Below, in pieces: positions 24,001 through 36,000 of a stretch of DNA of 64,000 bases (the stretch's first letter is position 1; each line of letters opens with the position of its first letter). The translations under genes were made by a program, and so were the position numbers. This stretch comes from Sclerurus mexicanus (taxonomy: Eukaryota; Chordata; Aves; Passeriformes; Furnariidae), in assembly GCA_013396755.1 (NCBI GenBank), contig VWZF01005810.1, positions 2,422,949 through 2,486,948 on the forward strand, written 5' to 3'. A model generated the notes under the pieces. The model had not been told where the DNA came from. It worked only from the letters and a program-made list of their open reading frames with translations, and did not search any database.

Positions 24001-27000
24001 AACGGAAAGCCTGTGCTGGAGCAGGATCCTGACAGGACCTGTGGGCCCATGGAGAGAGGAGCCCACGCTCAAGCAGGATTGGTGGCAGGACTTGTGGGGG
24101 ACACACACTGGAGCAGCCTGTTCCTGAAGGACCACGTCCCATGGAAGAAACCCATGCTGGAGCAGTTTCAGAAGAACTGCAACCTGTGGGAAGGACTCAT
24201 ATTGGAGAAGGTCATGGAGGACTGTCTCCCCTGGGAAGGGACCCTCCATGCTGGAGCAGGGGAGAGGAGTGAGGAGTACTCCCCCTAAGGAGGAAGTAAT
24301 GACAGAGACAATGTGTAATGAACTCACTGCAACCCCCATTCCCCATCTCCCTGCACTGCAGGTGGGGAGGAGATAGAGTAAATCAGGAGTAAAGTTAAGC
24401 ACAGGAAGAAGGGGAGAGATGGTGGCAAGGTGTTTTCAAAGTCTGGGTTTGTTTCTCATTATTCTATTCTGATTTAGTTGGTAGTAAATTCAATTCATTT
24501 CCCCAAGGTGAGTCTGTTTTGCCCATTATGGTACTTGGTGAGCGATCTCTCCCTACCCTTACCTTGACCCATGAGCCTTTTGATATGTTTTCTCTCCCCT
24601 GTCCATTTGAGGAGGGGAGTGACAGGGCAGCTTTGGTGAGTACCTGACATCCAGCCATGGTCAACCCACCACAGTTAGTAAATTATTTTTGTCTATTAAA
24701 AAAGAAAGTTAGATTCACGGGTCAGGAATTTGCCTGTTTACAAAGACTGTAGCAATTCTCTGTTGCTTTATACTGACTCTAATGATTTTCACCCCCACCA
24801 GGAGGCTAGCAACTAGAATGAGCATGATGTTTTTAATGTGTTCAGGTGAACTGCAATTGAGACTCTGCTGTTGATTGTTGTAATAAGTGAAGTTGGTCAG
24901 AGTAGCTGATATTAGTTTTCAGAACTGAATAGACATCAAACTTGATTCTGAACTTCCCAGATGGGTATATTTCAAGACCTTCTTCAGTGATGACTTTTAA
25001 ATCTGAAGTTTCTGTTCTCTCTGATGTTCTGTTTTACTGGCATATAACTTGCTAAACTACTGTTTCTGTTATTGTATTTTTTTTTCTTTTAGAATGTGCA
25101 TGTGAAACAATCCCCAAACCTCAGTGCAAACTGGTACGAAACTTATCTTCTTTTCAGTATTCTTATATTAATTTCTTAATAGATCTGTTTATCAGCATCT
25201 TACCAATCATTTTATCAGTGAAATATGAAATGCCATATCATTTTTTTTAATTGCTTCATAATAAGATATATCCATTTTTAAGAAGCCGGTGAAGTCTGAA
25301 TACCTTGTAGAATAACATGACTATATAGCATTAGTATTTTTGGAGTTTATTACCGTATCCTACCCCAATGTATTAGTAGAGTGGAACTGCCTTTGTGCAC
25401 CCAAAGTTAAATTTTTTATTTTGAAGTGTTAGAACTAAATGCTTTAGCGTATCAGTATTTTGGTAATATCATTTGTTGTGGTGATATAGTAACACATAGC
25501 ATGCACTTAGACTGCTGACTAAGCAGAGCCTTTAAACTGTATTTCATTGTGACTTGTTCTGCATTGCAAAAGTGCATATTGGCATTCCTGGGTTAGGTGC
25601 TCAGTCAGTACTGGTCATGCTTTGATTTTACTTGTCACTCTTTTACCCAGAAAATAATACTGCTGTGGGAATAATTTAGAAAAACTATAATCCGGAGTCC
25701 TAGGAAGGAATTGGAAAGAGTGCTCTTTTTTTTTTTTTATAGAGAAAATGAAAAATTGTTTGTAAGGTGAGGTTGTTGTTTATACTTTCCTTTCTTAGAT
25801 GAAGAAACTTGGGTATAAGGAATCAGGACTTGCATAAATATAAGAGAAAAATCTTACTATGCCTGTGTAGAAACAATAAAAGGCAAAATTAAAAAAAAGC
25901 ATCTGTGCTATTGTGATACTATTTATATCCATTAAGTTATTCTATGAAAGAATATACTTCATGTGTGTGGAGATTTTTGTACAAAGGCAGGCTGTTGCAT
26001 TTCATTGTTGGCCTGCCTTAGTGTTTTCTGTCCTAAATGTCTGCTGTATTGAGTGGAAAAAATCCCATTTGGTTATTATTACTAAATTAAATGCCTCTGT
26101 GGGTGATGAGAGTGGATTCAAAATAGGTTTCTGGGAGCAAGAGTTCTGAAGTTCTGAAAGAAAGCTGTTTAAAAGGAAAAGATCATATAGATAAGAAAAC
26201 ACTAATTTAAATTTTTTTCTTTTTGCTTTTTTACTCTTAGGGGCAGAAACTTCAGATAGATGAACAATTTCAGAATGGTACAGAAAATATCTGTAACTGT
26301 GTGAAGTACAAATGTGGTAAGTCAGAAAATAACCTAATTTAAAGAAATACCCTCTCAAGTACTATGGTAAACTTGGAATTAAAAATCAGATGGTCACTTT
26401 GAACATGGCACCAAGAAGAACAGAATTAATTGGCAGAATTCAGAAATAGTGTAAGAAAAGGCAAGAAAATAGGGCTTCTCTCTAAAGATTTTGTTGATTA
26501 TGGCTTTCATTGTAGTTTATTAGTTCGTGCAGCAAGAGGTTTGTGCAGGGCAATAGCAGACAGTTTTGGGATAGTTGAGTGGTGCTGACTAAGGAACCTG
26601 CGTTTTCCTGAGCTGGAGCAAGGACCAGCAGGAAACCAGAACACACACTAAATGTCCACATGTAGAAAAGTCCCAGTAACCCTTATGAGACTACTCAGGA
26701 GCTGTAGACATGTTTACATGTTTACAAGATCAAGAATATCATTCAGCAGCATGTGAGTTCATCTTAAAGCATGTCAAATATTGTCAGGGAAAAATCAGAG
26801 AAAATAATTCCTGTGGAGCACCCAGGAATTGGGTACTCAACCAAGTAGAGTGGGGATTGTCCTTGCCTACGTTTCTACAATAAAGATGTATACTTCTGAG
26901 CTAGTTATCCTCTGTGCCCTCAGTAATCAGTGGGGAGAAATGGACATTTCTCGAGTACCATCCTGAAGTGGTCTCACAAAACAAAGCTATGGAAGAAGGC

Positions 27001-30000
27001 CTGTGCTGCCATTGAAGTGTTAGAGCTAGTGGAGTATTATATACTTACTTAGATTTCATGCATGGTTATATGTGAAATAATGTGGTAATTGTAATGAAGC
27101 ATTAGACTACTATTAACAGTTCATATTTGAAACTGTGACTCATAATTTCTGAGGAGGTAGAGTAGCTTTTTCCATTCCTGTTTTGCTTTTCAAAACATTT
27201 TTAATGGAGTTTTGATACCAAGCTGATTGTCCTGATCATGCTGGTTTTGTTTTCTTGTAGTGAGAGACAAAGTTTGCCTGAGTAATGAGAGAGGTGTGCT
27301 GCTTCCTGGACAGAGGATCGTGGAACACAGTGCAGATGGCATTTGCCATATTTCTTATTGTACAAATGTGATTGATCCCTCCACTAAATACTACCAAATA
27401 AACACATCTTCGATAGACTGTGCTGTCAAGTGCAAAGCTGTAAGAAATTCAGAAGTTTAAACATGTATATTGTGACTGGTGGTCTTAATTACATTGTGGT
27501 GGGTTTTGTTGAGTAGATTACAGTCACAGGAACAAGCTGGGAGCTCTCACTCTAATGATGTGCTGCCACACTTCTGATAGAAGTTTATAAAAGTCTCAGT
27601 CCCTTCACTATTTCCTCCTCTGTGTAAATCTTATACAAACTAATGTATGTAGCAACTGCCTCCTTGCAGCAGAACTTCAGCTGCATTAAGTGCAAACTGG
27701 TACAAATTCCTGGCAGACATCAGGTCGGTAAGAATTGGGAAGAGTGTAACTACAACTAGAGGAAGAATTCTAAAAGTGTTGAAAACAGCTTTAGAAAATA
27801 AGCAAATATTACGTTGTCTTTTTACAAGACAATTACCATGGGAATACAATAGAGATTATTTTTTCTAATTTTATGCTTAGTTGATATCTAATGTGTAAAA
27901 AGTCAGAATTTCAGGGGTTCTTGAAGTAAGCTGTCACATTTGAAAATGTTGGAAGGACCGGTTTACTCTCTGCGTTGGAGCTTCTCCCTTTATTCATTTA
28001 AGAATAAAGGTATTTTATGAAAGCTTCATGAACGTACAGTGTGTACAAATGTAAGCTATGCCATTTTGAAAGTTATTTTAAAAATATCCCTAAAATCAGA
28101 TACCTGAAAAAAATCCACTTGTTACAGTAATAAAATGTTGAGCTGCAAGATGATCTCATACAAGGAGTAATCTATTTGATTTTGGCAGAATCAAGTCTAT
28201 CAGCCTCCCAAAGATTTAACTACTTGCTGTGGCAGCTGCAAGAACTTGTCTTGTCTCCACACTTTCAGCAATGGCACAGTTTCCAGTTTTAAGGTGAGTT
28301 TGTGCATGTTTTATTCTCTCAAAATATTTAAACAAAAATATTATGAAACACTGTATGTTCATTGCCATATAAAATGTGCAAGAAGAGCGTTATTTGGTCA
28401 CATACTAGGAATAGTTTTGCATGTACACAATGTTAATTTCTTGGAGGGTCAACCATACAGCTGTCAATGAAAGTATAATGGATTTTGGTATATATCAGAG
28501 AATTATCATGAATTCCACTGTTTTGGAACCTGCTTAACATTATATATTTGGTGGACTTTCAAATTTGTTACTTAAACAGAACTGTGACATGCATCTGAAT
28601 GGCATTTGGCTGTAAGTATTGCTGTTGATTCATGCAAGATGACATTCATTTGAACTGTTTTATAAATACTTGTAATACTGTTTTTGTTGAGTTGCTGAGT
28701 AAAGTTTCTGTTTTACAATTTCTGACAGCCTGGTGCTGTTTGGATTTCAAACTGTATCAGATATGAATGCACTAACACAGCAATAGGACCAGTTCTGGTT
28801 TCCTCTGCAGTTGGCTGCCCACCCTTTAATGAAACTGAATGTGTGAAGGTCAGTGTACAATACATTGTTTGCGTTTTGTATTCTTGCAATGCCTGCATTT
28901 TTGCCTGTCCATTTAAAAATAAAAAGTTGTAACTATACACGTAAAATGTGCCACCTATCTTCTCAGTTACACAGCTGGAGACACCTCTTTTTATTCTCAG
29001 AATTTTGTTATTATTAATATTTTTAATAGAGGCTTGTAATAAATACCAAGTTAATCTTCACACAACTGTGTGAACTTGAATGCTTTTCTGGGCTCGACTT
29101 GTCCTTTCTAACTGATTTTTTTGTGTATGAAAACTGATCAATATTAAACTGATTTGATTCAACATAATGGTCAAAAACATAGCAGAAAAGGAAAGATTGT
29201 CTGAATATCAGGAGCATCTTTTCTGTAATGACACATAAAGTTTTATGGATTAGTTTTGGAGCAAGAAGAAAAGTTCTATTTGAATTTGCAAAATGTGATT
29301 AGACTAAGTGCCAGGAAATGTAGGCAAGGAGCAATTGATCTCTGTAATTCTACATTTACATGTGGATGGGAAGACACTCTCCTTGATGAATGATGTCGCA
29401 CAAGCAGGGAAGAGTCCTGAAGGAGCTGGGTGGCTGTAGTTCTGCCTTGCAGATAACAATGTGCTTGTTCTGCAGAGAGTCATACATAGCTGGTCAAAGT
29501 CTTGTTGCTCTTCTAGGCAAACTAGAAAGTTAAGGCAGAGAGAGAGATTAGTACAGCTTTAGATACTGAAGTGGATATAAAAAATTGAGCTCTTTCAATG
29601 TAATCCTGAGAAAACTTTTAAAATAGCTGCAGCGATTCTTCCCACAGTATTCTGGGGAATGTCTAATGCTACAGAGCTGAAGATAGAGATGGATCTCCAC
29701 TCTGGGGAGTGGTGGCTTCCCATTCAGATGAGATTTCTTCCTGCCCTGAAGTCAGATGCAGCTTTTTGTTATTGTCTGTATGGCCTCTATGAGAAGTCAG
29801 GGGTTTATTCTAATACTACGTGATGGAGTCAGACTTAACACAGTCATTCCCTCTTCAAATATGGGAGTTATTTTGGTAGGTGGTAATGTATAGTGGCATT
29901 CAGTGACAGCCACCTGTGCTAAAATGATAAAGTTAGATCATTAACAGCCATACCCTCATCCATTCACCACAATGCTGCATTTGCCTGAATGATGACGTAC

Positions 30001-33000
30001 AACTTTATCTGGAAGATATTTCTTATAGTGGAGATATATGGGAATGAATGTTTGAAAAAATCAAGTTTTTTCCCTTTTATTTCTCTCTTGGTTAGGTTGG
30101 AGGCTATGTTGTGCCATTCTTAGAAGGATGCTGCAAAACATGTAAGTGATTAATGATACTTCCTGCCTCACAAGCCTCTCTGATTTGTTGTTACCTTAGA
30201 AATAAGGTGGATTGTTTTCTTGCATTAAAGCTTGATTCCCTGATCTCAAAGGTTTTGCTTTTCCCGGTTTTACCCATGTGAGTAGCACTGAAAGTAGTGA
30301 GTTAAATCAACAGGAAATACTTTAACATTGAAGCGTTTACTCCACTGACAGTGATTCTGGCTGGTCAAGTCACTGAAATTTCTACCCTTGAGTATTTTGT
30401 AGTTCTCGTGTAAAACTCCCCAAAGTATTAGTTACTGCATTTAGTATAATAAAAGGTGTTTTAGAAGGCACGTTAAAACATGCTTCATCTACATTAATAT
30501 CTTCTTATTTGATAGAAATGAAGTTTGATCTATGTACTTTTTAAGCTAATGTTGTAAATAATGAAGATTGTAATATAGTAGTAATATAGTTCAGAAACCT
30601 TCAAGTAGTATCTTTAGAAAGGTTTTACAATCAAAAAATCCCCCCTTACTTGATTGCTGATGTATGTTTTGGACAACAAGAACAAACAACAACCCAGAAT
30701 AAAAATTACCTACAAATATACTATTTCTTAATAGAAATCAAGAGCTAAGTACATTTTTTTTTTCCTTAACACAGTGATACATAGCTGAAACATTTTGGCT
30801 GATTTTATGAAGAACTTAGCCTGAGGCAGACACCTAACAAGATGAATTTAAACTCAAATACTTGAAGTTGACACTGTTAAAAGCAATTAAAAAGGAAATT
30901 TTTATACTGGGTAGTATCATACTATCTTTAAAAACATGCAAAATTCTGGCTTAATTTGCATAAGTCACTGTAATAGTGACCTAAAAGTGTGGGATGGAGA
31001 AAAGTGCACATATTTCCTGCTGGGTGGGGATGGAGCTTTCACAGTCATGACTACCAGATCTGTATATATCTGGATCTCTGTTGCATACAGAGAGGTACCT
31101 TTTGGTGTTACTCATCTGTATTACATTTTGTACTGAAAGGTTTATTGAAACTGTGGAAGATTTATCTGGGTTTTTTTTTTTCTCCTCCCACTGTAAGGGA
31201 ATGGTAATATGTCTTCATGTTCTTTCACTCTGGTGGACCTCTGTTTCAAGCACTTGTCCTAGTTCTGTGGCTCCTTCTCCATAGGCTCTCTGACATCAGT
31301 TTTTGATTATTTGACATTACCCCTCAATGCCCTGGCCCCCAGATAAGCCAGCTTCTGAAAGATTTAGTAAGACAGTTAAACATCCATTAAGCTACTTTTT
31401 AGCAGGGCAGAAGATGTAACTACTATGCTTAGAGAAGGATCATAGCAACATCTTTAATTATTAATGACAAAAGTAAGTTATTAATCTGGGACATGCATAA
31501 CAAAGTAAAATTAAACCATTGAAGAACCCAGTGACTTTTGAGGTGCACTTACAAGTGGATTCCTAGAGTTTTGATTTCACATCTGTTTGTAGGCAACACA
31601 GTACCTCTATGAATCATGTAAGCTTATTCTGACTCCAGATAAATCTGCTATCATGAGAGCTGTTAGTTGTAATTGTGTGAGACATTATGTGAGAAGGATT
31701 ATGAAGGTTTTTTGTTTTGTTTGAAGTACTTTACCGTTAGAAACAATTGTGATTTTTGTTTTCAGTTTTCATTGGTATTTGAAAATTAAGACTCAGGAGT
31801 TCCCTCAAAACCTGGAGAGGTTTTACAAATGCTGCTGAGAGGAAATGATACTATTTCTTTGTTGTAGCCCCAAAGGGTACATTAAATTCAGAATACCAGA
31901 CTGGCTTGGTTATGTCAATGTAGATCAGATTCTTCCTGGTTTTCACATGAGATTTAGCAATGCAAGTAATGCCTGGACATGGTCCTGAGCTGCTGGCACA
32001 GTGAACACTGCTTAAGCAAGGGGGAGCCAGATGACCTCCAGGTATCCCTTCCAGCCTCAGTAATTCTGTTATGCTGTAATACAGAGATATTTTGAAGTTG
32101 AGTTCTGTTTTCAGATATGCCAAAATCTAGTAACTCCCAAATGTTTTCATACTGTAGGGAATCCTCTGTAACATGTGCTCTGTTCAATGTGTAATATTCT
32201 TACCAGGTTCTTCAGTGTCAGTGTTCCTCCCATTCCCTGTTAGCCCAGTCACTCCTACAGCCTATGCTGGCTGTCACACAGGTACATTTTCCTCAAATAA
32301 GTAGGACCAACCCAAACAGCATCATTGTTGATTTCCAACAATGTACTCCCGGATAGGAGCATCAGACTTCACGTTGCCCAATTATGCCAAAAGCTGCAGT
32401 GTAGTGTAACTGCTCAAGGTTCAGAGTGGCTCACGTCTTGGTTTTGGTTTGGTTTTCTCATTTTGCACTGTGTGGGCGGTGCATTGTTGTTAGCCAACAA
32501 TGTACTGTTGGTAGTAAGCACTTGCATAGTCTTTAGCTTGCTGCATGTGTAAAATTGCTGTGTTTGGAGAAATAAACTGATTCCATCATGTTTACAGTAC
32601 TGTAGAACATAGAGGCTAGTGGCTTTGCTTGTTAAAGCTGTACTATGTAAGCAATATTTTTGCAGATGATGTCTCATGCAGTTCTGCTTCTAGCGCCATA
32701 TGCAGTAGAAGCAAGTAATTTCTTTCCCATCCATAGTCAGGACAGTATACTGAAAATAGCAATCCAGTGTTTACTCCATGAAAATTGGAGATTATCTTTG
32801 TTCTTTTTCATAGAGCATGTTAATTCTTTGAATCGTAACATGGTATGGATGAATTTGTTTTGGCATTTATTTTGTGAAAACAACTCTATATTTCTCTAAG
32901 AGAAATTATGTTCACTGTAATTTTGTACATCACCGAGTGACAAATCTTCATGAAATTATACTTACGACTCTAAGACTACTAAACTGAAATCTACATTTCT

Positions 33001-36000
33001 CTTTCATATTGACATCATTTTAAATGACAACAGTGTTATGAGTCCACCCAAAAAACAAGCAAGGATTTTCAACCATGCAGATGGTGCAAAAGAGTCTAAT
33101 TATATGACACATATAAAATGCTCACGTTTTGCAAGGTTGTTCATGGAAAAGTATATTGTATTGTAAAGCTTATAAAAAGCCCCTGGACACATTAACATGT
33201 ATGCATGAAAATACACTACATATTTATTTTTTTGTGAGATATGATGTACTTTCACTATAGCCTGGGTGAAGTTACAGTCACAGCTGCACTGAATTCTCCA
33301 CCCTACACACCATGTATAATGTAAAAGAAGAAAGAACAATGAAAAGAACTGTGAAAAACATAAAATAATGGTGAGTTTTTTGTTTTTCAAGAACAGTTTA
33401 TTTTTTCTTCATTTCTCAAATTGCTTTTCCCCTAAGCAAATATAATTCAATGACAGCCAAGCAGTAGCCAACCATTTATGTTTGCATGTTTTTGTTTCTG
33501 AGAAGATTTATTGCTGCCCATTCTTTATATTATTAAAAACTCTGCTGTGTCTAGAAATAGTAGCAGGCTTATATAATTTAAAAAAAAAAACCCAACCAGG
33601 AAACAAACAAACAAAAAATTGTTTCTCTTTGAGAAGCAGTATTACTGGTTTGAGAGTTATTAGAGCAGGGCACTGGACATTGTACATAAAGGTGTAATAA
33701 AACCGTCCCAGTTCAGTATTGGGTATTGGTCAAACTGATGAATGCTTTAGTGCCCTCGCTTTTCGGGAGCTGACAGTACTCACCTTTTGTCAACATCTTT
33801 GGATTTCTTAAACTGAAAGAAAATGCAGCTCTGTAAGTGGAGAGTCATGGGGGATCAAGATTTGTAAAATCTGGTGTGGAAGGGTGGAAGCTTCTATAAT
33901 GGAATGGGCTTTTCATTTCTCTTACAGATCTGCAACGTGATGTGGTTTCTCCAGCATAGAGAGGATCAACATAAAAAAATACTGTTTCCTGATCTACAAT
34001 GGAATTTTATACTGAACATCTTTCTTTTTCTCCAAAAGTTCAGGATTTCCTTCTTTGACGAAATTTAACTCTTCATTTAATTCCATGATTTCTTGTTGTC
34101 TTTCTTTATTTAATTCATGTACTTTGTACATACTTCTTTGAGAAAAATTGTGGAAATAATGTTAATGAAAATGTAAATTAAAAAGTTTCATTTGTTCACT
34201 GGTATTCTTTTACTTAATAAAAACAAATATAAAGCCCCCTGAAGCCCTGTTCTTCATCAGATTCTGCTGTTATGTATCCATTTTAAACTTTGCTTGTACC
34301 ACTGGAGTGCAATTGCTGCTATTAAAGTTTGTTGCAGGTATTTCATAGAAAATGCATTTTATGCATTATTAACAAGTCTTCTCACAGGAGTGGTTGACCA
34401 ATTTTATAAAATTTTTTGAAAAGAGTCTCTTAAAAGATTTCTGAATGATGAATAAACCTTTCAGAGTTGTTAATAAAGATAAAAGGAGATGGATACTTTA
34501 ATTCATGAAATAGAATTGTTTTGAAAGTGATTTGTTGTATAGCTAATGTCATTTCACCAAAGTTTTGTTTGTGCACTGATATATTGGGTATTTTCTTCTT
34601 TGTGTCTCTGGACTCCATTAAATGTTCAGGAATGTTCTTGTCTCTGAAATGTTTAGAATTTTGAGCTGATATTTTTCGCTCTGCCCATTTTGCAGGTAAG
34701 GAAGATGGAAAATTCTGTAAGAAGGTGACTGTTAGGATGACTATCCGCAAGAACGACTGCAGAAGTAACACACCAGTAAGTAAATAACTATCATGATTTC
34801 TTTTAATAGAAGGGAAAAAAATATGAGAAATGAAGGAAGAAAGGGAACCCAAATTCCACAAAGCTCTTATCTCTATCTCTCTGTCACAAAGATGGAGATT
34901 TCTGTTTCATAAAGCTGTTTTATTGTTTTCCTGCATTCTCAGCAACCGTCTTCCCAAATAATTAAAAAGGAGGCTGTTGCTTTTGTATGCATTTAGGTGC
35001 CTGTTGATTTAGTGCAAATCCAAGGTCTCATTTCACCCTATAATGCAATTATTATATGCAAATTAACTTCAATATAACTGAATCTTGCTCCTGATACTCT
35101 ACAGTTAAAACGGCTGCAGATGTGTGTAATTTTCCATCTGCCTGGGGAAAGTATTTCAATGCCAACTTCATGAAGAAAGGAATCTTGGGTCCTGAAAGCT
35201 TTTTTTAGACAGCAGCATGAACATACTGTAAAATGTGAAGGAAGAATGAGGCACTATGGAAGGATTTACTGTTGAAGGACACCACCAATGTCCTGCTGGG
35301 CAGTGAGGCTGTGAGCAGCAGCAAGGGTGCAGACAGACGTCTCGTGTGAGATGTGGAAGAGCGCCTGGAAAAGCTGTAATAAAAGAGTGTAGGGAAACAG
35401 CTGTAACCTCTAAAATGACTCTCAGAGTGCATTTTGTAGAGTAAGCTGTTGAGCAGCCAGGAAATTTAGTCTCAGTGCCTCATTGAACAGAAACACAAGT
35501 CTTAACTATTAAATTTGAAAAAATTATCAGTTTCTATGACTATTTCTTTTACAGTCTGTATTACAGATTTGGTATCATTAGCAGTAATTCCTCTTGGCTT
35601 TACAAAGAATTGGTTCTTTTATTCCTCCTTACTGATACCAGTATAGCAACACTGCATCAGTGTATCACTGAAATGAATACTGTAAGGAGTTGTGGACAGA
35701 ACATTTGGTGCTGTGTTCAAGCCAAGGTTGTTATGAATACTTTAAAATTCAAAACCAGAATTGTTTCTTTGTGTCTGTTAATAGCCAAAACCTGTTACTG
35801 AAATTGACAGAAAAGTCATCATTGATATTAGTAAGATAAAAATTGAGACCTATCTGGGCCATGTACTTTAGAGCTTATTTTCACATGGAGTGGGATTTCA
35901 AAAGGGGCTAGAGGAGACACCTCCAATTTTTTCATTGCTTTGCCATTGGATGTGGCTGCCTAATATTTTTGCGCTTTTTTGAGAACTTCTAACTATCCTA

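Larger units (their letters stand above)
25134..30095. other. OTOG introns across the C-terminal VWC region
   Basis: Introns at 25134-26240, 26317-27260, 27440-28188, 28294-28728 and 28849-30095. They are AT-rich with short A or T runs (for example near 25727-25738). No transposon or extra exon was recognised. Confidence 0.6.

Noticed and set aside
23890..24402. A 170-codon minus-strand frame and an overlapping 149-codon frame
   Set aside because: Both lie in or over the solo LTR and reflect its GC-rich composition; no retroviral protein is recognisable.
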